DNA of 64,000 nt from an uncultured Lachnospiraceae bacterium. Lineage in GTDB: Bacteria; Bacillota; Clostridia; Lachnospirales; Lachnospiraceae. The stretch's first letter is position 1; each line of letters starts with the position of its first letter. The notes below the pieces were generated by a model that ran no database searches, had not been told where the DNA came from, and saw only the letters and a program-made list of their open reading frames with translations. Positions 53,186 through 62,727 of this stretch are shown piece by piece. Location: assembly GCA_910580015.1 (NCBI GenBank), contig CAJTVT010000004.1:39851-103850 (forward strand). Reading direction: 5' to 3'. Made by a program: the position numbers and the translations under genes.

Positions 53186-56101
53186 ATGAATTTAAAGCAA
53201 TTAGCGGCATATGAGATGTTGGAAGAAAAGCAGTTACAAGATCTAAAGTCTGTAGGGTTCCAGCTTAGGCATAAAAAGAGTGGTGCCAAGATCTGTCTGA
53301 TTTCCAATGAAGATGACAACAAGGTATTTTATATTGGATTTCGCACGCCTTCTCTTGATAGCACTGGAGCAGCGCATATTCTGGAACATTCCGTATTGTG
53401 TGGTTCCAAGAAATATCCTGTAAAGGATCCCTTTGTGGAATTAGTCAAAAGCTCTCTCAATACATTTCTGAATGCGATGACTTATCCCGATAAGACGATT
53501 TATCCAGTGGCAAGTTGTAATGACAAAGACTTTCAGAATCTTATGGAAGTGTATCTAGACGCAGTGTTCTATCCGAATATTTATAATCACAAAGAAATTT
53601 TTTGCCAGGAAGGTTGGCATTATGAGATGGAAGATTTAGAGTTTCCCCTTACGATTAATGGAGTGGTATATAATGAAATGAAAGGTGTGTTCTCCTCCCC
53701 AGATGAAGTGTTAAGCCGAGAAATATTGAGTACGCTCTATCCAGATACCTCGTATTTCTTTGAATCTGGTGGGGATCCAGACTATATTCCAGAGCTTTCC
53801 TATGAGCAATTTCTTGCTTTTCATCAAAAATATTACCATCCTGCCAATTCTTATATTTATCTCTATGGAAATATGGATATGGAAGAAAAATTGGAGTGGT
53901 TGGACCAGGAATATCTCAGCAAGTTTGAGGAAATCCAGATGGATTCCCAGCTCAAGGAGCAGAAGCCTTTTGAGAAACCAAGAGAAGTGGAGATTGGGTA
54001 TCATATTTCCAGTGGAGATACGCTGGAGGATAATGCGTATCTGTCCTACAATGTGAGTGCCGGAAGTATTCTGGATCCGAATTTGTATGTGGCATTTGAC
54101 ATTCTAGACTATGCGCTCCTTTCTGCACCAGGTGCACCATTAAAGCAGGCGCTTTTGGATGCAAAGATTGGAAAGGATATTATGGCGTCCTATGATAACT
54201 CTACGCTACAACCGATATTTTCCATTGTAGCAAAAAATAGCAACCTGGAGCGCAGAGAGGAATTTATCGGAATTATTAAAAGAGTGTTAAAGGAGCAAGT
54301 ACAACAAGGAATCAGCCAGAAATCTTTGCTTGCTGGGCTCAATAGTTTTGAATTTCAATATCGGGAAGGAGATTTTGGTTCATTTCCCAAGGGACTGATG
54401 TATGGGATTAAATGTCTGGATAGTTGGCTGTATGAGAACGACAAACCGTTTTTGCATTTGGAGGAGATTGAGGTAATTAAATTTTTAAAACAGCAGGTGG
54501 GTACCCGTTATTTTGAGGATTTGGTACAGAGATATCTGCTTGACAATCCTCATGCGGCGATTGTATCGGCAAGGCCAGAATATGGACTGAATACCAAAAA
54601 AGAGGAATCCCTTGCCCAAAAGTTGCAGTCATATAAGGAATCCTTAAGTGAAAAAGAAAGACAGGAGATTGTCGACTTTACACATCATCTGCGTGCGTAC
54701 CAGGAAGAGCCCTCATCCAAGGAGGATATGGATAAACTGCCTTGTCTGACCCGTGAGGATATCAAAAAGCAGGGAGAAAAGCTTTGTATTCGTGAGAAAA
54801 GTGTGGATGGTACGATGTTGCTGTGCCATGATGTTAACACCAATGGAATTGCATATTTTAGCTTGATGTTTGATGTGACAGACTTTTCAGCAGATAAGAT
54901 TCCGTATCTGGGAATTTTAAAATCAGTTCTTGGATATGTAGATACAAAATCTTATACCTATTCGGAGCTTGCCAATGAAATCAATCTGCATACAGGTGGA
55001 ATATTTAGCAATATTGGCATTTATCCTCATGTAGAAGAAGATAATATCTCGCTCAAATATGAGGTGAAAGCAAAAACCTTGTATCAAGAGATTCCAAAGA
55101 CCATGGAACTGATACGAGAGATTATTTCAGGGAGCAATTTCCGAAAGCAGGAACGGATGTATGAGATTTTAGCACAGTTAAAGTCAAGGCTTCAAATGGG
55201 TTTAAGTTCTTCTGGACATTCGATCTCTGCGATGCGTGCCATGTCTTATTTTTCAGACAGTGCAAGTTATACAGATATGATTCAGGGAATAGAATTTTAC
55301 CAGCTTGTTAAGGACCTGGAGGAGCATTTTGAGGAGCGCAAGGAAGCATTAAGCCAGAAGATGGAAGCATTGGTGGAAGAGATTTTCCGTGTGGATAATC
55401 TGATGCTCAGCATAGGTGCGGAACCGGAAGGTATGGAACAAGTAGAGCAGGAACTGAAAGGATGCAAGGAGATTCTTTCTAAAAAAGCAGTGAATTCAGA
55501 GAAGAAGCCCTTGGTTCTTGTGAAAAAGAATGAAGGATTTTTGGATGCTTCCCAGGTACAGTATGTGTCAAGGGCTGGAAACTTCTTGAAAGAGGGTTAT
55601 GAGTACACTGGAACACTGCGGATCTTGAAGGTTCTACTCAGCTATGATTATCTTTGGATGAATATCCGAGTGAAGGGCGGCGCTTATGGCTGTATGAGTG
55701 GTTTTACCAGAAAGGGAGATGTGTATTTTACATCTTACCGTGATCCGAACTTGAGCAGGACCAATGAGGTGTACCAGGGAATCCCAGAGTATTTGGAACA
55801 ATTTCATGTGGATGAGAAGGAGATGACGAAATATATTATCGGTACCTTCAGCACCTTGGACGCGCCTCTGACTCCGGCAGGGAAGACTGGGCGCAGCGCT
55901 ACGGCATATCTGACAGGTGTTACCGATGAGATGATTCAGAAAGAACGAGAAGAGATTTTGAATGCCACACAAGAAGACATCCGTAACCTGGCTGGGATTG
56001 TTCGTGCTGTGTTGAAAGAGGAGGCCCTCTGTGTCATTGGAAATGAAGAGAAGCTTACCCAGGAAAAAGAACTGTTTCAGGAACTGAAGAATTTGTATTA
56101 A
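53186..56101 (+). CDS. M16C-family metallopeptidase (PreP/insulinase-like)
   Basis: 971-residue zinc peptidase of the presequence-protease type. The inverted zinc motif HxxEH is H64-E67-H68 (AAHILEHSVLCGS) with the third ligand E164 in NEMKGVFSS. The M16C-associated domain and the second half (with the glycine-rich RVKGGAYGC motif) follow, so both halves of the clamshell are in one chain. No signal peptide; it probably degrades peptides in the cytoplasm. Start at ATG 53186; a longer form from 53099 looks non-homologous. Confidence 0.92.
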   Translation: MNLKQLAAYEMLEEKQLQDLKSVGFQLRHKKSGAKICLISNEDDNKVFYIGFRTPSLDSTGAAHILEHSVLCGSKKYPVKDPFVELVKSSLNTFLNAMTYPDKTIYPVASCNDKDFQNLMEVYLDAVFYPNIYNHKEIFCQEGWHYEMEDLEFPLTINGVVYNEMKGVFSSPDEVLSREILSTLYPDTSYFFESGGDPDYIPELSYEQFLAFHQKYYHPANSYIYLYGNMDMEEKLEWLDQEYLSKFEEIQMDSQLKEQKPFEKPREVEIGYHISSGDTLEDNAYLSYNVSAGSILDPNLYVAFDILDYALLSAPGAPLKQALLDAKIGKDIMASYDNSTLQPIFSIVAKNSNLERREEFIGIIKRVLKEQVQQGISQKSLLAGLNSFEFQYREGDFGSFPKGLMYGIKCLDSWLYENDKPFLHLEEIEVIKFLKQQVGTRYFEDLVQRYLLDNPHAAIVSARPEYGLNTKKEESLAQKLQSYKESLSEKERQEIVDFTHHLRAYQEEPSSKEDMDKLPCLTREDIKKQGEKLCIREKSVDGTMLLCHDVNTNGIAYFSLMFDVTDFSADKIPYLGILKSVLGYVDTKSYTYSELANEINLHTGGIFSNIGIYPHVEEDNISLKYEVKAKTLYQEIPKTMELIREIISGSNFRKQERMYEILAQLKSRLQMGLSSSGHSISAMRAMSYFSDSASYTDMIQGIEFYQLVKDLEEHFEERKEALSQKMEALVEEIFRVDNLMLSIGAEPEGMEQVEQELKGCKEILSKKAVNSEKKPLVLVKKNEGFLDASQVQYVSRAGNFLKEGYEYTGTLRILKVLLSYDYLWMNIRVKGGAYGCMSGFTRKGDVYFTSYRDPNLSRTNEVYQGIPEYLEQFHVDEKEMTKYIIGTFSTLDAPLTPAGKTGRSATAYLTGVTDEMIQKEREEILNATQEDIRNLAGIVRAVLKEEALCVIGNEEKLTQEKELFQELKNLY

Positions 56102-56123
56102 TCTGTCAGCGAAAGGGAGAACT

Positions 56124-57038
56124 ATGGAAAAAATTTTAAAATCTGGTTTTGTTACACTGATTGGCAGGCCAAATGTGGGAAAATCTACTTTGATGAACCG
56201 TCTGATCGGTCAGAAGATCGCCATTACTTCAAAAAAACCTCAGACTACAAGAAATCGCATTCAGACAATCTACACGGATGTAGAGCGAGGACAGATTGTG
56301 TTTCTGGACACGCCTGGTATTCATAAGGCGAAAAATAAGCTGGGGGAGTATATGGTAAATGTGGCGGAACGGACTTTAAAAGATGTGGATGTGATTTTAT
56401 GGCTGGTAGAACCTAGCAATTTTATCGGCGCAGGGGAACAGCATATTTTGGAGAAGCTGAGAAAGACAGATACGCCAGTGATTTTGATTATAAATAAGAT
56501 CGATACGATAAAAAAAGAGGAAGTCTTAGGTTTTATTGACACTTACCGCAAGGAGTATGATTTTGCGGAGATTGTTCCTCTTTCTGCTCTTCGGGGAGAG
56601 AATACAGAGATTTTGCCAGATTTGATTTTCAAATATTTACCGTATGGACCTATGTTTTATGAGGAGGATTCCATTACAGACCAGCCAGAGCGACAGATTG
56701 TAGCGGAACTAATTCGGGAGAAATCTCTTCATGCCTTGGATGAGGAGATTCCCCATGGAATCGCAGTGACCATTGAACGGATGGAGAGACGAAGAAAGTC
56801 AGAGATTATGGATATTGACGCCACAATTATCTGTGAACGGGATTCCCACAAAGGAATCATCATTGGAAAAGGTGGCAGTATGTTAAAGAAGATCGGAACA
56901 AATGCACGGTTTGAGATTGAGCGTTTTTTGGAGTGTCAAGTGAACTTAAAGTTATGGGTGAAAGTGAAAAAGAATTGGAGAGATAGTGATTTTTTGATTA
57001 AGAATTTTGGGTACTGTAAGGACGAGGAGCACTCATAG
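56124..57038 (+). CDS. era: GTPase Era
   Basis: Ribosome-assembly GTPase that binds the 3' end of 16S rRNA. 304 residues: G1 GRPNVGKST, G3 DTPGIHKAKN, G4 NKID, and a C-terminal KH domain with IIGKGGSMLKKIG. AAAGGGAG precedes the ATG, 22 bases after the M16 gene. It is followed by a yqzL-like gene and recO, the conserved Firmicutes order. Confidence 0.97.
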   Translation: MEKILKSGFVTLIGRPNVGKSTLMNRLIGQKIAITSKKPQTTRNRIQTIYTDVERGQIVFLDTPGIHKAKNKLGEYMVNVAERTLKDVDVILWLVEPSNFIGAGEQHILEKLRKTDTPVILIINKIDTIKKEEVLGFIDTYRKEYDFAEIVPLSALRGENTEILPDLIFKYLPYGPMFYEEDSITDQPERQIVAELIREKSLHALDEEIPHGIAVTIERMERRRKSEIMDIDATIICERDSHKGIIIGKGGSMLKKIGTNARFEIERFLECQVNLKLWVKVKKNWRDSDFLIKNFGYCKDEEHS

Positions 57039-57182
57039 CGCAAGAGGACAGATCATTTTCTGCCATATTTTTGTCAGTATAACAATCAGCGGATAGGAAA
57101 CCCTAAGGTAGAGATAACGCTGCAAAAAGAAAAAGTCAGTTTTTGGCGCAGCAGATAAACAGAAGAACAGGGGGTTGCCGCG

Positions 57183-57398
57183 ATGATTGAACAGGAATGG
57201 ATGAAATTTGCAAGTACAGGTAGCGTTCAGGATTATTTAAGCTATAAGGGCCATCAGGGGGCAGAAGGGATCTATGGAGATGCCACGGCTTCTATGATGG
57301 CAGGAAGAGACAGTACAGGCGGGAGCGTGAACAGATATGGGGCAGACCATAGTGTTGATGGGCATGGTACTTTCAGCAGTCCCAGTGGGGGAGTATGA
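57183..57398 (+). CDS. YqzL-like small protein
   Basis: 71 residues. The N-terminal pattern (EWMKFASTGSVQDYLSYKG) matches the short YqzL family, which in Bacillus lies between era and recO, exactly as here. The C-terminal half is Gly/Ser/Asp-rich and of low complexity, longer than in Bacillus. The last 62 bases overlap recO in another frame, suggesting translational coupling. Function is unknown. Confidence 0.72.
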   Translation: MIEQEWMKFASTGSVQDYLSYKGHQGAEGIYGDATASMMAGRDSTGGSVNRYGADHSVDGHGTFSSPSGGV

Positions 57399-58125
57399 CA
57401 GAAGGATTGTACTTTTGACCAGGGAAAGAGGAAAAATTTCAGCCTTTGCAAGAGGAGCCAGACGTCCAGGAAATGCATTGATGGCAGCAAGCAGTCCCTT
57501 TGCTTTCGGACAGTTTGAGGCGTATGAGGGGCGAAGCTCCTATACTGTGGCAAAGGCGGATATTTCGAATTATTTTAGAGGGCTTGCAGACGAAGTGGAC
57601 AGTGCTTATTATGGATTTTATTTCATGGAAGTGGCAGATTATTATTCCAGGGAAAATGCAGATGAATTGCCGATGCTAAAGCTTTTGTACCAGTCCCTGC
57701 GGGCCCTGGAGAATAAAAGTCTAGACAATCGGCTGGTTCGGCGGATCTTTGAGTTAAAGGCAATGACGATTAATGGGGAATGTCCGAATGTGTTTTCCTG
57801 CCTGAAATGTCAAAAGGAGGATGGGCTTAAGTATTTTGATGTGAAAAGCGGAGGCGTGTTCTGTGGACAATGTAAAGACCATGGATGGGAGCTTGACGAT
57901 TCCACTCTCTATACCCTTCAGTATATCATCGCCACCCGAATTGAGAAGTTGTACACATTTACTGTTTCACCTAAAGTTTTAGGGAAATTGGAAGAGATTA
58001 TGAATGATACGATGGCATACTACATAGACCGAAAATTTCATGCACTCCAAGTATTGGAGGAAAATCAGGGTTTTTCTCAGCAATTTTCACAAAATCTTAG
58101 GAATGAGGGGCAAAAAAATCAATAG
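57337..58125 (+). CDS. recO: DNA repair protein RecO
   Basis: 262 residues; loads RecA with RecR. N-terminal OB fold starting VLMGMVLSAVPVGEYDRRIVL, then a helical domain with a four-cysteine zinc site (CLKCQKEDG... and ...FCGQC). The chosen ATG at 57337 gives the usual short N-terminus and lies inside the YqzL-like gene, with GGGAG upstream. The alternative ATG at 57358 is also possible. Confidence 0.93.
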   Translation: MGQTIVLMGMVLSAVPVGEYDRRIVLLTRERGKISAFARGARRPGNALMAASSPFAFGQFEAYEGRSSYTVAKADISNYFRGLADEVDSAYYGFYFMEVADYYSRENADELPMLKLLYQSLRALENKSLDNRLVRRIFELKAMTINGECPNVFSCLKCQKEDGLKYFDVKSGGVFCGQCKDHGWELDDSTLYTLQYIIATRIEKLYTFTVSPKVLGKLEEIMNDTMAYYIDRKFHALQVLEENQGFSQQFSQNLRNEGQKNQ

Positions 58126-58192
58126 TTGCAATAAATCTCCGAAAAGGTTATAATATTTTAGATTCACGTTAAGACTTTGAGGAGGTTTGATT

Positions 58193-58813
58193 ATGAAAAA
58201 ACTAATTTCCATCAGTCTGGTTTGTCTGTTGATGACCGGATTATTCAGCGCATGCGGAGAATCTTTGGAAGCAGACCGTGATACTGTATATGTACAGAAG
58301 AAGGGCGGCATCATTGGTGCAGCGATTGCGGATTTTGACAAGGATTATTATAGTGAGGATGAGCTGAAATCATTTGTGGAAGAACGGGTGCAGGATTATC
58401 AGGAGGAACATGGGAAAAACAGTGTGAAGATTGATAGTTTCTCAGTGGAAGAAGGAGTGGCAAAGCTCTACATGAAATATGAAGGGTATGAGGATTATCA
58501 GGATTTTAATGAGGTGACGCTGTTTTCAGGAACGGTTCCACAGGCTTTGGCGGCGGGATTTGCCTTTGATACAGAATTTACCCAAGTAGAGGATGGGAAA
58601 GCTGCTGGAAGCGTGGAGAGCGCTACGGTGGCGGAGACGGATTATAAGATTGTAATATTAAGTGAAAAAGTAGACGTGAAGGTGGACGGTGTAATACAAT
58701 ATATGTCTTCTGCGTATACATCTGTGAAGGCGAAGGACACAGTGGCTGTCCAAGTTCCAGAAGAAGCAGAGGATGGAGAGGAGCTCTCATTGGTGTATAT
58801 TGTGTATAAGTAA
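58193..58813 (+). CDS. hypothetical lipoprotein
   Basis: 206 residues. GGAGG lies 7 bases before ATG 58193. A signal peptide ends in the lipobox LFSAC (Cys21), so a membrane-anchored extracytoplasmic protein. The mature part is acidic and has no catalytic motif that I recognise; the pattern VYVQKKGGIIGAAIADFDKDYY is probably a family signature in related Clostridia. It lies between recO and glyS and probably shares their transcript. Confidence 0.75.
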   Translation: MKKLISISLVCLLMTGLFSACGESLEADRDTVYVQKKGGIIGAAIADFDKDYYSEDELKSFVEERVQDYQEEHGKNSVKIDSFSVEEGVAKLYMKYEGYEDYQDFNEVTLFSGTVPQALAAGFAFDTEFTQVEDGKAAGSVESATVAETDYKIVILSEKVDVKVDGVIQYMSSAYTSVKAKDTVAVQVPEEAEDGEELSLVYIVYK

Positions 58814-58859
58814 AAGAAGGTATGGATGTATTAGTAATGTAAAAGAAAGAGGTAACCTT

Positions 58860-60257
58860 ATGGAAAAAACAATGGAAAAAATCGTAGCACTGGCGAAGGC
58901 AAGAGGGTTTGTATATCCTGGTTCAGAGATTTATGGAGGTCTTGCCAACACCTGGGATTACGGTAATCTTGGCGTGGAGTTAAAAAATAATGTGAAAAAA
59001 GCCTGGTGGCAGAAATTTGTGATGGAGAATCCTTATAATGTTGGAGTAGATTGTGCGATCTTGATGAATCCACAGACTTGGGTGGCTTCTGGACATTTAG
59101 GAGGATTTTCGGATCCGTTGATGGACTGTAAGGAATGCCATGAGCGTTTTCGTGCAGATAAAATTATTGAAGATTTTGCTGGGGAACAGGGGATTGAACT
59201 GGAATCTTCTGTGGATGGATGGAGCCAGGAAGAAATGAAGAAGTTTATCGAAGACCATAACATTGCCTGTCCGACCTGTGGCAAACATAATTTTACAGAT
59301 ATCCGTCAGTTTAACTTGATGTTTAAGACCTTCCAGGGAGTGACCGAGGATGCTAAGAATACGGTTTATTTAAGACCAGAGACAGCACAGGGAATTTTTG
59401 TGAACTTTAAGAATGTTCAGAGAACCTCCCGCAAAAAAATCCCGTTTGGAATTTGCCAAATAGGAAAATCTTTCCGCAACGAGATCACGCCAGGGAATTT
59501 TACCTTCCGTACCAGGGAATTTGAGCAGATGGAGCTGGAATTTTTCTGTGAGCCGGGAACAGATCTGAAATGGTTTGAGTATTGGAGAGGATTTTGTCGT
59601 GATTGGCTGTTATCTCTGGGGATGAAAGAAGAAGAGCTTCGTCTAAGAGATCACGATCCAGCAGAGCTTGCGTTCTACAGCAAAGCCACCACTGACTTTG
59701 AATTTTTATTTCCTTTTGGTTGGGGAGAACTGTGGGGAATTGCAGATCGTACAGATTATGACCTGACACAGCATCAGAATACTTCTGGACAGGATATGAG
59801 CTATTTTGATGATGAGAAAAAGGAGAAATATGTTCCTTATGTGATTGAGCCTTCCCTGGGTGCAGATCGTGTGGTGCTGGCATTTTTGTGTGCAGCCTAT
59901 GATGAGGAAAATATTGGAACAGAAGAGAAACCAGATATGAGAACTGTCCTGCATTTTCATCCAGCGCTTGCTCCGATCAAGATCGGTGTGCTGCCACTTT
60001 CTAAGAAGTTAAATGAAGGTGCAGAAAGCGTGTATACCCAGTTGTCCAAGAAATATAATTGTGAATTTGACGACAGAGGAAATATCGGAAAACGTTATCG
60101 GAGACAGGATGAAATCGGAACGCCGTTCTGCGTTACATACGATTTTGAGTCAGAAAATGATGGCGCAGTGACTGTGCGAGACCGTGACTCTATGGAACAG
60201 GAGCGGGTGAAAATCGCAGATTTGGACGCATATTTTGCAGATAAATTTGATTTTTAA
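58860..60257 (+). CDS. glyS: glycyl-tRNA synthetase (single-chain, class II)
   Basis: 465 residues of the alpha-2 type (not the separate alpha/beta form of Bacillus). It has GFVYPGSEIYGGLANTWDYG (motif 1 region), the zinc-like CKECHERFRAD...CPTCGKHN insert, LRPETAQGIFVNFKN, the motif 2 loop RNEITPGNFTFRTREFEQ, and motif 3 VIEPSLGADRVV, plus the anticodon-binding domain. The gap from the lipoprotein gene is 46 bases, so no T-box leader fits here. Confidence 0.96.
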   Translation: MEKTMEKIVALAKARGFVYPGSEIYGGLANTWDYGNLGVELKNNVKKAWWQKFVMENPYNVGVDCAILMNPQTWVASGHLGGFSDPLMDCKECHERFRADKIIEDFAGEQGIELESSVDGWSQEEMKKFIEDHNIACPTCGKHNFTDIRQFNLMFKTFQGVTEDAKNTVYLRPETAQGIFVNFKNVQRTSRKKIPFGICQIGKSFRNEITPGNFTFRTREFEQMELEFFCEPGTDLKWFEYWRGFCRDWLLSLGMKEEELRLRDHDPAELAFYSKATTDFEFLFPFGWGELWGIADRTDYDLTQHQNTSGQDMSYFDDEKKEKYVPYVIEPSLGADRVVLAFLCAAYDEENIGTEEKPDMRTVLHFHPALAPIKIGVLPLSKKLNEGAESVYTQLSKKYNCEFDDRGNIGKRYRRQDEIGTPFCVTYDFESENDGAVTVRDRDSMEQERVKIADLDAYFADKFDF

Positions 60258-60336
60258 GAATAGATTATTTTAAAGAATAGATTATTTTTAAGATTAGATT
60301 ATTTTTTAGATTAGATTATTTTTAAGATTAGTTTAT
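60258..60336 (+). repeat. 17-bp tandem repeat after glyS
   Basis: The AT-rich unit GAWTAGATTATTTTTAA starts at 60258, 60275, 60292, 60309 and 60326 (the last partial), an exact 17-base period with few changes. It begins 1 base after the glyS stop. No gene or promoter is evident in it; copy number may vary between strains. Confidence 0.85.
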
Positions 60337-60385
60337 AGAAACGATATTGAACATGCAAAACGATAACGTAGGCGGAGGTTTAAGT

Positions 60386-61273
60386 ATGTACCCGATTGTA
60401 AAGAAGAAAAAACTGGCAGATAAGATTTTTCTTATGGATGTCAAGGCGCCCCGTGTGGCAAAATCTTGTCTGCCTGGACAATTTGTGATTGTAAAAATGG
60501 ATGAGGAGGGCGAGCGGATCCCGCTGACCATTTGTGATTATGATAAGGAAGCTGGAACCATTACCATTGTGTTTCAGACGGTTGGGGCTTCCACACAGCG
60601 AATGGAAAGCCTTGAGGAAGGGGATGCATTTCAGGATTTTGTAGGGCCGTTGGGATGTGCTTCTGAGCTGACAGAAACACCCATTGAGGAATTGAAGAAG
60701 AAAAAGATCGTATTTATTGCTGGCGGTGTGGGAACTGCGCCAGTGTATCCTCAGGTAAAATGGCTCCACGAGAATGGTGTGGAATGTGATGTCATTATGG
60801 GCTCTAAGACCAAGGACCTGCTGATTCTTACAGAGGAAATGGAAAAGGTAGCAGGAAACCTCTATGTGACTACGGATGACGGAAGCTATGGTTTCCATGG
60901 AATGGGCACCAATCAGTTGGAAGAACTGGTGAATGGTGGAAATACATATGATCTCTGCATTGCGATTGGACCAATGATCATGATGAAATTTGTCTGTCTT
61001 CTCACAAAAAAACTGGAGATTCCAACGATTGTGTCTCTGAATCCGATTATGGTGGATGGAACAGGTATGTGTGGGGCTTGTCGAATTACGGTAGGCGGTG
61101 AAGTGAAGTTTGCCTGTGTGGATGGGCCAGAATTTAATGGACATTTGGTAGACTTTGACCAAGCGATGAAACGCCAGCAGATGTATAAGACACAAGAGGG
61201 AAGAGATTTGCTGCAAATTCAGGAGGGCGATACCCATCATGGCGGATGTGGCCTGTGTGGAGGTGACAAGTAA
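60386..61273 (+). CDS. nfnA: NADH-dependent ferredoxin:NADP oxidoreductase subunit A
   Basis: 295-residue FAD/NAD-binding protein with a C-terminal [2Fe-2S] site (GMCGACRITVGG...FACVDGP), plus an extra Cys-rich tail (GGCGLCGG). The N-terminal FAD-binding barrel (PLTICDYD) and NAD domain (FIAGGVGTAPVYPQ) match NfnA/SudB. With NfnB it forms an electron-bifurcating complex coupling NADH, NADPH and ferredoxin in anaerobes. ATG 60386 follows GGAGG. It overlaps nfnB by one base (TAATG). Confidence 0.88.
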   Translation: MYPIVKKKKLADKIFLMDVKAPRVAKSCLPGQFVIVKMDEEGERIPLTICDYDKEAGTITIVFQTVGASTQRMESLEEGDAFQDFVGPLGCASELTETPIEELKKKKIVFIAGGVGTAPVYPQVKWLHENGVECDVIMGSKTKDLLILTEEMEKVAGNLYVTTDDGSYGFHGMGTNQLEELVNGGNTYDLCIAIGPMIMMKFVCLLTKKLEIPTIVSLNPIMVDGTGMCGACRITVGGEVKFACVDGPEFNGHLVDFDQAMKRQQMYKTQEGRDLLQIQEGDTHHGGCGLCGGDK

Positions 61274-62661
61274 TGGACGTATTAAAGAAAGTACCTGTAA
61301 GGGAACAAGATCCCAAGGTGCGCGCAACGAATTTCGATGAGGTGTGCCTTGGATATAATAAAGAAGAAGCGATGGAAGAAGCAGAAAGATGCTTAAACTG
61401 TAAAAATGCGCAGTGTGTCAAAGGTTGTCCAGTGGCCATTGACATTCCTGGATTTGTCTCTCAGATCAAAGAAGGGAACTTTGAGGAGGCTTATCAGGTG
61501 ATCAGTAAGTCCAGCGCTCTCCCAGCAGTATGTGGACGTGTTTGTCCCCAGGAGAGCCAATGTGAAGGAAAATGCATCCGTGGAATTAAGGGAGAACCTG
61601 TTTCGATTGGTAAACTGGAACGGTTTACAGCAGACTGGGCAAGGGAACATGGAATCAAACCACAACCTGCTACTGAGAAGAAAAATCATAAAGTGGCTGT
61701 GATTGGTTCAGGTCCTGCTGGATTGACATGTGCGGGAGATCTGGCGAAAATGGGCTATGATGTGACTATTTTTGAGGCTCTTCATGAGCCAGGTGGCGTG
61801 TTGATATATGGGATTCCAGAATTTCGTCTGCCAAAGAGTGAGGTTGTGGCGAAAGAAATTGAGAATGTCAAAGCACTTGGCGTTAAGATTGAGACCAATG
61901 TGGTGATTGGAAAGGCTGGAACGATAGATGAGCTGATGGAAGAAGAGGGATTTGAGGCTGTCTTTATCGGTTCTGGTGCAGGACTTCCTAGATTTATGGG
62001 GATTCCAGGAGAACAGGCAAATGGTGTGTTTTCTGCCAATGAATTTCTGACCAGGAATAATTTAATGAAAGCGTTCCGGGAAGAGTATGATACACCGATT
62101 ATGAAGGGCAAGAAGGTTGCTGTGGTAGGCGGTGGAAATGTGGCGATGGATGCGGCAAGAACTGCACTGCGTCTTGGTGCGGAAGTACATATTGTATATC
62201 GCAGAAGTGAGTCAGAACTTCCAGCCAGGGTAGAAGAAGTGCACCATGCAAAAGAAGAGGGCATTATTTTTGACCTTTTAACGAATCCTACAGAAATTCT
62301 TGTGGACCAAGACGGATGGGTGAAGGGAATGACCTGTATTCGTATGGAGCTTGGAGAGCCAGATGAATCTGGAAGAAGAAGTCCAGTGGAAATTCCAGGT
62401 TCTGAATTTGATCTGGAATTAGATACTGTGATTATGTCTCTGGGAACCTCTCCCAATCCTTTGATTTCATCCACCACTAAGGGATTAGAGGTGAATCGCA
62501 GAAAATGTATTGTGGCAGAGGAAGAAAATGGAGCCACCAGCAAGCCAGGTGTGTTTGCGGGAGGAGATGCAGTAACCGGTGCGGCAACAGTGATTCTTGC
62601 CATGGGTGCAGGAAAGGCGGCAGCGAAAGGCATTGATGATTATTTGTCTGGCAAACAGTAA
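61273..62661 (+). CDS. nfnB: NfnB / glutamate synthase small-subunit-like flavoprotein
   Basis: 462 residues: N-terminal [4Fe-4S] domain with CLNCKNAQCVKGCPV and CGRVCPQESQCEGKC, then FAD-binding (GSGPAGLTCAGDL) and NADPH-binding (VVGGGNVAMDAARTALRLG) domains. The same fold serves in GltD, but gene order directly behind nfnA points to NfnB. GGAGGTGACAAG precedes the ATG. Confidence 0.9.
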   Translation: MDVLKKVPVREQDPKVRATNFDEVCLGYNKEEAMEEAERCLNCKNAQCVKGCPVAIDIPGFVSQIKEGNFEEAYQVISKSSALPAVCGRVCPQESQCEGKCIRGIKGEPVSIGKLERFTADWAREHGIKPQPATEKKNHKVAVIGSGPAGLTCAGDLAKMGYDVTIFEALHEPGGVLIYGIPEFRLPKSEVVAKEIENVKALGVKIETNVVIGKAGTIDELMEEEGFEAVFIGSGAGLPRFMGIPGEQANGVFSANEFLTRNNLMKAFREEYDTPIMKGKKVAVVGGGNVAMDAARTALRLGAEVHIVYRRSESELPARVEEVHHAKEEGIIFDLLTNPTEILVDQDGWVKGMTCIRMELGEPDESGRRSPVEIPGSEFDLELDTVIMSLGTSPNPLISSTTKGLEVNRRKCIVAEEENGATSKPGVFAGGDAVTGAATVILAMGAGKAAAKGIDDYLSGKQ

Positions 62662-62727
62662 AAAAGCTTTTTTGGGATGAAGGAAAGCATATCAGGTTTT
62701 CCAGAAGTATTTTTAGGAGGAGAAGAA

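Noticed and set aside
58814..58859. T-box leader for glyS
   Set aside because: glyS is often T-box controlled, but the gap from the preceding gene is 46 bases, too short for one.
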